The position numbers and the translations under genes were made by a program. DNA of 64,000 nt from Takifugu bimaculatus (Eukaryota > Chordata > Actinopteri > Tetraodontiformes > Tetraodontidae): positions 6,138,421-6,202,420 of the forward strand of contig CP034986.1 in NCBI GenBank assembly GCA_004026145.2, read 5' to 3'. The notes under the pieces are model-generated. The model had not been told where the DNA came from and did no database searches. It worked only from the letters and a program-made list of their open reading frames with translations. Shown here one piece after another: positions 12,126 to 23,701 of the stretch (position 1 is the first letter of the stretch; each line of letters begins with the position of its first letter).

Positions 12126-12454
12126 TGAGCAACTGAGTCCATATGTGTTTTTTGTTTGTTTTTAATCACACTTTGTCCTAACATAAACATAAGACCATTC
12201 AGTATGCATGGACTGAGGACAGCGGTCCCATATGGTGCAGTGGTCAGGATTCCCAGTGAGGTGAGTTTGGCCTTCACAAAGGCATCATTGTTAAAGATTC
12301 TATATTGTGCTCTACCTTCCAACAAAATGCACACATTCATTGCTACATGGAAAACCAAGCCCCAGTGCTAATGCTGTAGATGTTGTCACCTCCGATCGCC
12401 CGTCCATGTATCACGATTTAAACCGCGTCAGTGTCTGAACTGAACCCGAAACCT

Positions 12455-12640
12455 AATCTAGGATAGGATAAGGATAAAAGACTTTATTGACCCCACATCG
12501 GGGAAATTGCACGTTACAGCGGTAGCCCGTGGTGTACAATACAGAAAAGTACTAAAAGAAAAGATAAAGATAAAAGACTCTTATGTTATGTACATTGCTA
12601 TGTACATTGTACAGTATATACAGAAATTATAAAGTGTGAA
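12455..12640 (-). repeat. Teleost retroelement 3'-tail-like repeat
   Basis: Contains GGATAAGGATAAAAGACTTTATTGACCCC and GGGGAAATTGCACGTTACAGC. From memory this is a common teleost repeat (tail of a LINE/SINE family) whose tail is a GATAA-type simple repeat. Its orientation would put the element on the minus strand. The family is not assigned and the edges are estimates. Confidence 0.45.
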
Positions 12641-13139
12641 GTAAAACCTGTTAATACATGGATGGGAAGCTTTTTGAGATCAAAGTTACATCTAAGAAGA
12701 AAGTTGATGCCTATAATAATCTCATAAAAACCTGGTTTGGATGGGTTCCATCTCATAAAATTGATCTTAGGCAGTAAATTTTGATGGTTCTATCAATGCA
12801 ATTTATGTCAATGGCTTTAAATTCCTTTTCATCAAAAATTTGCTTATAGTTTTGATTCTCTTTTATAGAACAGGCTGGAAAAAATGAATATTCTTCAATT
12901 TTCGTGAACACAATTCGACCTATCATAGAAATGTCTCTTTGAGTTCACATAATTGTAAGGTATTCCAAATGATCAGGTCATCTAAAATGTTCATGGGGGG
13001 GGGCAAGAAGCAGACATGGGGGGCAGGGACGGGCCAGAGGGTGAAGCACGCCCTCACAATTTCTGCGGCATTGTCTCGTATCTTTTGTAATGTTTGCAGA
13101 TTTAACCAGACCATCTCCCACAAAGTAACCTGTTCCTCA

Positions 13140-13220
13140 CGCATGCGCAAAGCCGACCGTCGGGTCGGCGTCTGCCGAAAAGCAGAGAAATCTATCGCGA
13201 ATTGGTCGGCGCATGCGCAG
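13140..13220 (+). promoter_or_regulatory. gk: gk promoter with two NRF-1 sites and an inverted CCAAT box
   Basis: CGCATGCGCA at 13140-13149 and GCGCATGCGCAG at 13209-13220 both fit the palindromic NRF-1 consensus. ATTGG at 13201-13205 is an inverted CCAAT box. No TATA box is evident. The pair lies 130-210 bases upstream of the gk start, the usual place for a TATA-less promoter. NRF-1 control would suit an enzyme tied to mitochondrial metabolism. Confidence 0.7.
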
Positions 13221-13349
13221 TAGCGAGGCACTTCAGCTCCACTTCCTGGTTGAGGGCGGTCGGTGACAATCCGCTTTGCCGGTGAGGGTGGTGCGCTCGG
13301 TTTGTCCACTTGTGCCCTGGAGCTGCGTGGGCTGTCCATGAACGGCACC

Positions 13350-16300
13350 ATGGCCGCGTCTTCACACCGGATAATGTTGGGGCCGCTGGTTGCTGCCATC
13401 GACCAGGGGACGAGCTCCACCCGGTTCCTGGTAAGAGCTGCTCCGGGAGAAACTGCCTCACAACTGCGTCGGAAGTCTCTCTGCCCTTGAAATAATCGCG
13501 TATTTATTTAATTAACGGTGTGTCTCGGGACATACACGTGCAATGGTCCTTACGCTTTATTTCGGTATGATTAAACAGGTTATTATGGGGTGTAAAGTGG
13601 CACCCCGCTCCGAGCTGCATCAGAAGGTGACAGATTTGTCCTCTGCTCGAGTGTTTCACCAAAATAACACGCAAGAAAGTGGTTTGACAGCTTCACATTG
13701 AAATGAGATTAGACTAAGGCGAACCAAAGCCAAAGGCGGTTCAGATGAATAATGGAATTGATGAAAAAGGGGCTAAAATGAACGCAGATAATGTCTTAAG
13801 AGAACCAATCTTCAGGTAACTTCAGCGTGCGTATGTGGGAGGTTGACGTGATAATGTCGTGGTCTAAAAGATATGTGGTGTTCCAAATAACTCCAATAAA
13901 TGAGGCTCTTTAGCACCGACCGCCTCCTGAATGCACCAGGAGGAGCAGGGGTATTTTAAGCTGCAATTGTTCTGATTAGGAGTGACCCTGATCCCACTCA
14001 GCAACTCAACTGGTTCTCCTTTAAATGGTCCCTTATTTTCCCTTTGCTGAAGGTGTTCAACTCTAAAACGGCTGAGCTCCTCAGCCATCACCAGGTGGAG
14101 ATCAAGCAGAGCTTCCCAAAGGAAGGGTGAGTCAAAGATCCCCCATGAACCCTCTCAGAGGCTGCCCCCCCCCCCGGGTCCTGATCTGATTGTGTGTTGA
14201 CCCCCCCAGGTGGGTGGAGGAGGACCCGAAAGAGATCCTGCAGTCGGTGTACGAGTGCATGGAGCGCACGTGTGAAAAACTCACCCAGCTCAACATCGAC
14301 ATCACGAACATTAAAGGTGACGCATTTGTCGACCGCTGAGAAACTATTGCAGCGACTAAAGTTTCCGCTTGCTTGAAATTGCTCAGCGATCGGAGTGACG
14401 AACCAAAGGGAGACCACCCTCGTTTGGGACAAAGAGACCGGCGAGCCCCTCTACAACGCCATCGGTACGGTCTTGAAGCGGCGGACGTCCTGCTTGTCTG
14501 TCGCTGTTTGCTAACTATGACACTTCCGTTCAGTTTGGTTGGACCTGCGAACGCAATCAACGGTGGAACGTCTCATCAACAAAACTCCAGGACGGAACAA
14601 AAACCACCTGAAGGTCAGAGGTCCAACGGCCGTCTCCCCATGTGTGAATGCTCCTTTTTGGATATTAGCATTTGAAACTTCCATGTTTGTCCTCTCGCAG
14701 CACAGAACGGGGCTGCCGATTAGCACGTACTTTAGCGCGGTGAAGCTTCGCTGGCTCATGGACAACGTGGAGGAGGTCCGTGAAGCCGTGGAATCTCATC
14801 GCGCCATGTTTGGAACCGTGGACTCGTGGCTCATTTGGGTAAAGCCTCGACCGGGAGGTTGATCCTTCGACGGTCGACGGTTCTGTGAAAACTTTGTTCT
14901 GTATGAACCGACAGTGTTTGACGGGGGGGAAGTCCGGTGGAGTCCACTGCACAGATGTCACCAACGCCAGCAGAACCATGCTCTTCAACATCCACACTTT
15001 GGACTGGGACCCAGAACTTTGCCGGTACCACATGTTTTTTTGTTTGTTGTCCATCATCCTTCAAAATACCACTTTCTGTTGATTTATGTTCTTATTTCTC
15101 AAATATTGACGATCTATTTGTGGAAATCTCAAATTGCCCTTCAAGTTATCTCTTCACGAAATCAAGTTGTTCAACCTTTGCGTTTCTTGGCAGCTACAAT
15201 GAGGATTAGCATGCTAATTAGCTATCTCCAGCTTCACTGCAGTCTGATAGTGAGAACAGTCTGAATTTTCAGGACCTTTCTGAATCCAAACACCAGCAAA
15301 GTTAAAGGAAGTGTTCTTTGAGCTTGATATAAAGCTAACAATAGCAGCATTGGCCCAACTATTCATCTATTCCCACCCTCCTTCAGATATTTTGGTATTC
15401 CCATGGAGATCTTGCCGAGAGTGAGGAGCTCTTCGGAAATATACGGGCTCATGGTAAGCTAGCTTTAGCCTTTTTGTCTCTAATCTATCGTGTTCACATT
15501 AAGCATCTGAAAGATTTCTCCGTTGCGTCGTTTGTGACTCGAGCCTGTTTTCTGTCCCTCAGTCCTCTCGGTCAACGTGTTTTCAGAAGTGCATGATGGT
15601 TGTTTTAGTAGTTTCTTTTGTGTGTGCCATCTCTTCTCTCACTGGTAGAAAATATGTTCTAGCCGGGTAAGTAAGAACTCCACCCGCCGTCCAAGGCAGC
15701 CATTTGTGCTCTCTGGCTGAATTAAAACACACCATTGGTGGTACATTTCCAAGATGGAGGCTAATATTTTAGTTGCTCAGTTTGGAAGTTTAAGTACTCA
15801 TTAGGCATGAAAAGTGACCCTATTTTAAGCCCTCTAGTGGTCGCCCACTGGTGGCTGTGTGCAATATCTTAAACTCCACCCACTTTTAATTAGCAAACGG
15901 CTAAAGTGGCAGCGGCTTGAGGGCCCAAACGTGGTACTGTTGGAAATGTACTCACTGTTTCTGCTCTCTTCCTGGTTTCTGTGGTGGCATGTGCTGACAG
16001 ACCTCCCAGACCTCGCTTCACTCGCTGGCGCCTTTTATCTGACCGTCTTTTCTATTTGAGCTAGAGCGCCATCTGAGTGAAGACGTTTGGTCCACCGCGC
16101 TTCCCCCTGACTGATATGGCTACACCGTGTCATGGTGGAGATAACAGCTATGTGCTGGAGTTATTTGATCGAAAGTGGTCAAATAAGGAGGAATTCCCTT
16201 TTGTGTGTTTTAGTTTTGAGCCTTTCGCCCACTCAGCAGTGTTTGTGTCAGGACAGATTTCAACTCTCTCTCCTGTTTTGTTAGAAATCTGGCGCTCTGT

Positions 16301-18434
16301 CGGGCATCCCGATATCAGGGGTAAGCTGTTTTCACCGTCTCAGCATTGAGTCTGTGTGTTCATCTGAAGTCACCGAGCGGTTTCTATGACAACAGTGCCT
16401 TGGCGATCAGTCAGCGGCTCTGGTCGGACAGATGTGCTTTCAGGACGGACAGGCGAAAAACACGTGAGCCGCTTTCAGGGTTGTCAAACATCGTCAGGTT
16501 GTCAAATATGTCTTTTTATACGCGTTTCTGTTCATTCTCCAGATATGGAACTGGCTGTTTCCTCCTCAGAAACACTGGAACGAAGGTAAACCGGAGGAGG
16601 ATTGTGTTGAAAGCGCTGGTAAAATGTGGAGCGGCGTTGTACCGACGCTCTCCTTTTCTTCTTCTGCAGCCTGTGATGTCCGATCACGGCCTTCTGACCA
16701 CGGTGGCGTACAAACTGGGTCGGGACAAACCAGCTTTCTATGCACTGGAGGTATTTAAATCTCCACAGATGTGCCGGTGCTCCGTCTTTGGCTTTACTGC
16801 AGGTCTCTTCTCGCTGCTCCTCAGGGTTCTGTGGCCATCGCCGGGGCCGTGGTCCGTTGGCTACAGGACAATCTGGGGATCATCGGATCCTCCGAGGAGC
16901 TCGGTACGTTGACAGGAGGATTTTTATTTTTATATTTTACCATGATTTATTTTATTTTTTTTCATTGCAGAGAAGTTGGCGGCGTCCGTCGGGACGTCCT
17001 ACGGCTGTTATTTCGTTCCTGCTTTCTCTGGGCTTTATGCTCCATACTGGGAGCCCAGTGCCAGAGGGTAGGACCAGGTCCTGGCCTGTACGTCTGTCGG
17101 TACCCCCCTCCGACCCTTGACCTCGCTCTTTGTCTGCTTTACAGGATTATTTGTGGCTTAACTCAGTTCACCAATAAGAGCCACGTGGCGTTTGCGGCGC
17201 TGGAGGCCGTCTGTTTTCAGACACGTGAGGTAAACAAGCCTGAGCGTCACGCCGTGGCTGCTGTTTGTGGTTGTGGGCTGATTGGGAACTTGGCTGCAGA
17301 TCCTGGACGCCATGAATCAGGACAGCGGCATCCCGCTGACTCAGCTGCAGGTAGATGGAGGAATGACTTCCAACAGGTTGTTGATGCAGCTGCAGGCCGA
17401 CATCCTCTGCATTCCTGTCGGTGAGATTCTTTTTTTATTTCGCCACCTCTGTTAAAGTAGTTTAAAATGAATCGTGAAAAAAACTCAGGGCAGACCAAAG
17501 AGGACACAAGAGACTATTCTGCCCTCTGCTGGTCTGTGGTGGAACATACACCTAATTTCAGAGAACAAGTCACTGAACCTTTAAAAATTAAACTTCCTGC
17601 CATAATGATTTTAATACACATCAATTTATCAATATTTTAATGTCTTTTTAAAGTCTGCTTCATGTCTTTAATTCTGGAGGGTAAACATGAGACGCTATAT
17701 CCTACAGTGAAGCCGTCGATGCCCGAGACCACGGCTCTGGGTGCAGCCATGGCGGCGGGAGCAGCAGAGGGGGTGAGTGTGTGGAGCCTGAACCCTGAGG
17801 ACCTGAGCGAAGTCACATCGGAGAAGTCCGAGCCGCAGATCAACACCGAAGGTACGCGGCGCCACCACCGCGGCGCTCCGAACAGCAGTTTAACAGAGCC
17901 TCCGTGTGTTTGCAGAGAGTGAATTCCGCTACACTCGCTGGAAGAAGGCGGTGCAGAAATCCATGAACTGGGAAACGACAGAACCAGCCTGTAATGGAAA
18001 CGGTATGTGGTCCGAGGTTGCCCTTCGCCCCACCATGCTGAGCAGCTCACCCAGCAGGCCTGTATTAAACACGCTGCATTCATGGTCCGCAGTCACAGTT
18101 GGAGAAAACCAAGCCCACTCAGCAGTGGTTTCATTTAAATCCAGAATAGTTTCCGTCTGAATAAAGATCAACCAGGTTTGTGCAGCGGCAACAACTTTTT
18201 CTCTTTTCTTTATTTGTTATTTGTTTTCTTGGTCTGTAGGGGAGAGCAGCATCTTCAGCAGCATGCCGCTGGGGTTCTACATCCTGGGCAGCATGTTGAT
18301 GCTGGTCGGTGCAAAATATCTGGCAGGTTGGTGTTTTCACTTCCTTATGGAACATCTCTTCCTGCTCATGAGTCCCGCGAACACGAGGCGAGTGAACAAT
18401 TGTCTTTGTCTGGCGTGCGTCAGGTCACCACTGA
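13350..18434 (+). CDS. gk: Glycerol kinase
   Basis: ATP-dependent phosphorylation of glycerol to glycerol-3-phosphate (FGGY kinase family). Exons, all phase-consistent: 13350-13430, 14053-14126, 14210-14316, 14387-14464, 14534-14613, 14701-14838, 14915-15024, 15387-15453, (15649-15666 optional), 16285-16320, 16396-16463, 16543-16585, 16670-16750, 16825-16903, 16971-17067, 17145-17229, 17300-17420, 17708-17851, 17916-18002, 18241-18325, 18424-18434. Recognised segments: AIDQGTSSTRFL, VTNQRETT, VWLDLRTQ, GCLGDQSAALVGQMCF, YGTGCFLL, FVPAFSGLYAPYW and VDGGMTSN. The C-terminus has a hydrophobic anchor (PLGFYILGSMLMLVGAKYL), as in the mitochondrial-outer-membrane form of vertebrate GK. The start at 13350 (ACCATGG context, MAAS) matches the family; an in-frame ATG 12 bases upstream is possible. 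The final exon is a choice: splicing gives LAGHH, reading through 18325 gives a longer tail. Confidence 0.95.
15649..15666 (+). CDS. gk: Alternative 18-base microexon of gk
   Basis: Bounded by a pyrimidine-rich acceptor ending TGGTAG and a strong GTAAGT donor. It encodes KICSSR between the exons ending YGLM and beginning KSGALSG. Human GK isoforms differ by a six-residue insert at exactly this junction (KISHSV-type sequence), so this is very likely the fish counterpart of that cassette exon. Confidence 0.75.
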
Positions 18435-19528
18435 GGTCGGACTCCTGAGGCAGGAACGTGGAGCACCTGGACCCGGGCCGCGCTCTGACTGCACTTGATC
18501 CGGGAGGAATTTCAGGACGTTCCAGCTGAAATTTTCTGGAACACCAGGATATTAAATTAAAAGAACATTATTATTTTTCTTAATTTAAGCCCAGTGTAAA
18601 CCTTTGTACATTATCGTTCATGTGATGTTTCATTGGTGTGATGTGGAAGCTCGTTACTGCCGATGCCATGAGAAAATAATGGTTTTTATCCCTTCATTAA
18701 TTTAACTTTATATTGACACACTCACATTTTGACCTGTAAATTACCTGAAAAACCTTTGGGGGTTGAGGGAGACACAGTTAATCTCAGTGCTTTTACATTT
18801 ATTTTTTTAACTTATTTTTGGGACATTAGGTGTGGAAATGGTCTTAACTTTAAAGCTGCGCCTGTCGCCCGTCTCTTCACTGTCACTGCCGCCCGACGGT
18901 CGCCACAAGCCTCCGCCGACATTCACAGCACTTTATGCTGCTGGCACGCTGGGTTTTTGGTGCACAGGAGGAGCAATTGCTCAGATGTTGGTACCCGTGT
19001 TGTGTGATGCGTTCAAGAACACGTAAAGAAACTTGAGTTTTCCATTAAGCAGAAACCAAAGTTCAAAGACCCGAGAAGCAGCAACTTACTGCTGTAGTTC
19101 TGACACAGGCGGCCGTTTGGTTTGACGTGCTGGACCTGGACCAGGTGTGCCGGAACATCACGCTGTGCTGGAGCGGCTGCAGTCGGATCAGTGTGTCTAA
19201 AATGGCTCTGGTTGACCTTTAAACTGTGAAGCCTTCGGTTCCTGTGATGTTCTGCCCGTCACGTCGTGCTGCATGCTCATGTTTTACCAGTGTCCATCCC
19301 ATCAGCACCATGACTGACCAACCTTCACCTCAGAGCATTATTGTAAAAATAAACCGTGAACACTCAATGGTCCTGTTGTTTGTCTGGTGCCGTTGTTGCT
19401 GTTTGTGAACTTATGACCTTAGTCTGACAGCTTGTACTCGGCCCGGGTCCAGGAACAGTTGCTATGTGAACCAGGAAGTAGTCTGTTCAACACAGGTGTC
19501 TCTCTTCTGCACACTGGCCTCATTTGCA
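18435..19528 (+). other. gk 3' UTR and gk-nfkbiz spacer
   Basis: No gene is supported. AATAAA at 19348-19353 is the best poly(A) signal for gk, which would give a 3' UTR of about 0.9 kb. Confidence 0.55.
19348..19353 (+). terminator. gk: Candidate poly(A) signal of gk
   Basis: AATAAA followed within 30 bases by a GT-rich tract (GTCCTGTTGTTTGTCTGGTG), a typical cleavage-site arrangement. Confidence 0.6.
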
Positions 19529-19529
19529 T

Positions 19530-19537
19530 GTCAGCCG
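19530..19537 (+). promoter_or_regulatory. nfkbiz: Octamer element upstream of the nfkbiz-like gene
   Basis: ATTTGCAT, the POU/Oct octamer, lies about 150 bases upstream of the chosen start codon. I did not see a clear kappa-B site nearby. Whether this is promoter or 5' UTR depends on the unknown transcription start. Confidence 0.4.
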
Positions 19538-19681
19538 AGTGGCCTGGGCGAGTGTTTGGAGCAGGAAGTGGCAGCAGGCGTGGCCGCTCTGGCGCACTTC
19601 CTCATTGCTGTGGCAGGTTCTGTCGGTTTTGTCTTCTCTTGTTGCCCCTCGGCACCTGCCACAAACCGACGACAGCTGTGG

Positions 19682-22212
19682 ATGAATGAGTGCAAACTAA
19701 GGATGTTGGATCCGAGCTGTGAGATGGGAGGAAACCGGACGGGGTCACTGGGGGCCAGCTTCATCAACGACAGAGGTGGGTGTGAGCTGTACAAAGGATT
19801 TTCGCCCATTTAATCGAAAAACCCGAGTCAACTTTTTTAGTTTCATTATCTCCACATACGTCTGTGGCTCTTAAAGAAATGTCACACCTGTTAGAGATTT
19901 CATACTTCGATGCTACTTTTGTATTGTGTTTGTTCCTGAATTCCTGAACTTCCACATGTCCCCCCCCCCTCCCTTAGGACATGTTCCGGCTGGACCCGGG
20001 CTTCACAGGTACCTTCTGCCTGTTCCCAGGAAGAACACCGTGAGGGAACTGTTGACAATAAAGCGTCTTGTTCACCAGGTCGGTTGCACACGTCAACACA
20101 GGAGTGTCGAGAAGCTAAAACTAACAAAGTGAACTCGCTGGCGGCTTCCTGTTATTCTAGAAACACAACTGCTTTCAGGAGGACAGAATGATCAACAACA
20201 ACTTGGAGTTCCAGTCTGGTTTCTCTGGCCCCACACACCTGCCGGGACCTCTGACACCGGTCGGCGGAGGAAAGAGGCCTCCGGTACAGCTGACTTTGTT
20301 TCAGTGGCAGATTCAGCGGGAGGAGCAGAAAGTGGCGGGAATGTCGGCCGAGCAGCTCAGCATGCAGGACGCCGACGGTGACACGTAGGTATCATCAGGA
20401 GGGCATATGATCCGACCCACGCTGATCCAGGAGGGGGGATGTGCAGGGAAAATACTGGAATCACCAAGTTCAGCTGATTATATGTTTTTAGCAGTTTAAA
20501 AGAAACCAAACTGGAATGTTGTCTGCCAGGTCCAGTCGCTTCCTGTGGTAGGTTCTGCACTGGTAGTCTGAAGGTTGTGGGTTCAAACCTCCCTTTTGGG
20601 TGCTTTTGTGTCCAAATTCCCCATGAGACCAAAGCAGCTTTATGGACTGGTGACACATGGTGGAAACAGGCTTTCTTGAAAGCCTGGAGGTTGTTGGTTC
20701 AAATCAGAAGAGGTGAAAATCCCTTTTAAGGCCTTGATCTGAAAATGAAAGCTAAAAGTGTGAAGAGGAAACACAGTTTGTAGTTACCGATGGCTTGGTG
20801 GGACGAGAATGCGACCGTAAGTCACCAGTGGTGCAGTCAGTGTCTGGTTCTAATCCTGCCCTGCCTGAGGTGAGAAGGGGAGGTTCCAGAGGGGTAAATA
20901 CAGGTGGTTATGGAACAAACTACCATGACTGGCTTACTAATCTTGTGAGAACACCAAGCTTAAGGAATCCTTCGCTGGCCTCCACCTGCAGGGTTCTTCA
21001 CATCGCGGTGGCTCAGGGCAAACGTGCCCTTGTGTACGTTCTGGCGGTGAAGATGGCTGAGCACGGCGCGCTCGACTTGAAAGAGCACAAAGGACAGGTG
21101 AGCGCGCTTCACCTTCCTATCTTGACCTTTATGAAGTGAGCGTAACCTGGACCGTGTGGATGCAGACGGCCCTTCACGTCGCCGTCGCCACCAACAACCA
21201 CCTGATCGTCCAGGACCTTCTGACTCACGGAGCCAATGTCAACACTTGGGACCATTGGGGTCGCTCCCCTCTGCACGTCTGTGCCCAGAAAGGTCACCTC
21301 TCCAGCCTTCAGGTGAGAAACACTCGGCTTTTCTTCAGGCCATCAGGATCTCACAGCTGACACATTCCTCATTCAGGCCATCTGGAAGACGGTCCAGTGG
21401 ACCCGGCAGCAGGTGGACACCGGAATGCACAATTACGATGGTAATTTCTATTAATATACCTTTAATTTGTATCATTCAAACATCTGGAAATGACCTGTTC
21501 TTCTTCCCTGAAGGCTTAACGGCACTCCACACAGCCACCATGTCTCACAACGCTGTCCTCAAAGAGCTGTGGGATCAGAAACATCCGTGCACGGACAGAA
21601 AAACAGAGCTGGAGCAGAGGCGTCAAACGTACGCCAATATTGTCAAGAGCCTGCTGCTCATGGGCGCCCCCATAGGGTCAAAGGTAAGTACTACACGCAG
21701 TGTCCCGTTTGCTCCACCGTGACTGAACCTGGAGGACATTTCTGTAGGATTTAAAAAGTGGACGCACGTGCCTTCACATGGCTGCTGAGGTGGCGAACGT
21801 GGAGCTGTTGAAGGTTTTCCTCGACCCCCCATCTTCAGTCACAGTGATTAACGCCACGGTGGGTTGAGCGTCACCCCCACGAGGTCTGTATGTCGCACGC
21901 GGACCCGCGCTGATCCTGGATCCTCTGTTCCAGGCCTTCAATGGGAACACGGCGCTGCACGTGGTCAGCGCTCTGCAACACTCCAGAAGTCAGACGGCGG
22001 CGGTGAAGCTGCTGATGAGCCGAGGAGCCGACCCCGGCATCAGGAACCTGGAGAACGAGCTGCCGTGGCAGCTGGTGGCCGAAGGGCCCTCCGGTGAAAA
22101 GGTGCCGAGATTCAGGACGGCCTGAAACGGACTGAGTCGTAATCCGACCGTAACAGAAGCCTTTGTTTTCCAGGTGCGGCAACTCCTCAAAGGGAAACAT
22201 TTGCAGAATTGA
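19682..22212 (+). CDS. nfkbiz: I-kappa-B-zeta-like nuclear ankyrin-repeat regulator, short form
   Basis: Atypical nuclear I-kappa-B that modulates NF-kappa-B target genes. Exons: 19682-19775, 19978-20008, 20030-20078, 20179-20384, 20992-21097, 21166-21312, 21377-21440, 21514-21683, 21748-21858, 21934-22101, 22174-22212 (TGA); 394 residues in one frame. The N-terminal segment KNTVRELLTIKR resembles the VKEPVKELLLHIR (OCA-like) motif of NFKBIZ. The ankyrin block runs from LTLFQWQ and DADGDTVLHIAVAQGKRAL through HLIVQDLL, WGRSPLHVCAQKGH and SGRTCLHMAAE to FNGNTALHVVSALQ and RNLENELP, close to NFKBIZ and less like NFKBID. It is much shorter than mammalian NFKBIZ (about 718 residues), because the long transactivation region is largely missing. 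The start is uncertain because the frame is open upstream to 19466. Confidence 0.88.
20530..20870 (+). repeat. tRNA-derived SINE-like cluster in intron
   Basis: GGTTCAAACCT at 20580-20590, preceded by CTGGTAGTCTGAAGGTTGTG, looks like a tRNA B-box and upstream promoter half. A second GGTTCAAATC occurs at about 20696 and a weaker GGTTCTAATCC at about 20846. The spacing suggests two or three partial SINE heads. No intact tRNA fold is evident, so no tRNA gene is called. Confidence 0.4.
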
Positions 22213-22896
22213 AGCTGAACTCGCTGTCAGTCAGACGGCCCGACACTTTTAAAGATTTGCTCCATCCAGGCAGATCCCGGTTGTTTCAGTGAAACAGTTG
22301 TTCGTTACCGAGTAACGTATGTTAGAACTCCTCCGTCCTTTTCTTGAGTAGAATTTGTTTATTTTCAATCATTGTGGGTTTCTTGCAGTTGACGGTAGAT
22401 TGCAACAATAATGTAACTTAGTGGCTCATTTATTTTTCTGAAACGTTTATACAAGACCTAGATTGTAATTTACAGCATTTGGTGTAAAGTTGAATCTATT
22501 TTTCCCTCCTGATCAGTTGTAAGAATGAAATAAACATGATCCAAACTGGAAAAGCCAATGAGAATCCGGAATTCCTCTGTTCAATAGTCACACCTGTACA
22601 TAAGAAATGGATTTCATTTAGTTTCAATAGAGATTCATGTTAGTTTTCAGATTTATTTCTAATTATTTCCAACTGATGTTGGTTGTCGTTTGGTTTCGGG
22701 CTGCTTTTATGCCGTCGGTACCTAAAATAACCAGGAAGGAGAGAACTCACGCTTTACCGTCGACGCTAAAGAGATGATGTCATAAACAGTCCAGGATGAG
22801 ATGATTCATTGATCAGTCAATTATAAATAGAAAAAGACCCCGATTCTTCCACAGAGACGTCTCAGTCTGTACTGGGTCACTCCACCTGGTCTGCAC
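22213..22896. other. Convergent 3' UTRs of nfkbiz-like gene and jagn1
   Basis: The two genes are tail to tail. AATAAA at 22529-22534 (+) fits the nfkbiz-like gene. TTTATT at 22652-22657 is a possible minus-strand signal for jagn1, though other TTTATT copies occur nearby. Confidence 0.55.
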
Positions 22897-23701
22897 TCAT
22901 TTCTTCTTCTTCTCCTGCGTCCCAGTGAACCACTGGTCCAGCAGTTTCTTGCTGTAGTAGATCTGCCAGGCGTGCACCTGCACGGTGATGACGATCACCA
23001 GGTACATGACAGACACGGCCGAGAAGCCGAAGATGAAGCGGTAAGCTTTGCCGTGCCGGTACAACTGCTGTGCCATGGGGAACATCTCCATGCTGCCGTA
23101 GATGAGCGGTGACACGCAGAAGAGCCCGGCGCTGATCATGGAGATCACCAGGTAGCTGATGTGGTTGCGAGGCAGCGCCAGGAAGGAGAAGACCGTTGGG
23201 ACAATGCTGAGGAGGTAGGGGTACTCCCACTGGTAGGGAGAGGCGATGAGTTTGTGGGAAACCAGGCCGGACTGACTCACAATCACCTGAGAGAAGACGA
23301 CACGGTCAGGACGGGCGCGGCGTCACCCGTTTGGACCTGGACTGGTCTGGACTTTACCTGAGCTGCGATCAGGACCCAGATCAGAACGTGGACAATGTTG
23401 AGTTTGCGGATTTCCGATTTCAAGGCAACGCTGCAAACCAAAGTTAAAGGCGACTGACGTTTAAAACACATTCCAGTGGAACATTTCACCATCATTCCCA
23501 GAAATGCTAAAAACAGCAGTGCACACAGCACCACGATGAGATCGTTAATCCACAACTGACATTTTAGTGAAGGCATTTCTTAATAAGATGGATTGATGAA
23601 AAAGAAACGTACCTCATCTGGTAGTGTGACGCCACCCTCTCCCGGTGCTGGAAGTCACTGCCGTCTGTGCCACTCGCTCTGGGTCCAGCTCGAGAGGCCA
23701 T
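22897..23701 (-). CDS. jagn1: Jagunal homolog 1
   Basis: Four-pass ER membrane protein of the early secretory pathway, needed for neutrophil function in mammals. Coding exons on the minus strand: 23701-23613, 23430-23358, 23286-22897 (TGA). They give 183 residues, the same length as human JAGN1. It begins MASRAGPRASGTDGSDFQHR, nearly identical to the human N-terminus, and includes PYQWEYPYLLSIVP, ISYLVISMISAGLF, PLIYGSMEMFP and YRHGKAYRFIFGFSAVS. It ends WFTGTQEKKKK, a lysine-rich ER-retrieval tail. A 5' non-coding exon probably ends at 24270, because an acceptor lies right before the ATG. Confidence 0.97.

Noticed and set aside
20575..20600. Possible functional tRNA gene
   Set aside because: Only the B-box-like motif is good; no complete cloverleaf can be drawn, so it fits a SINE fragment better.
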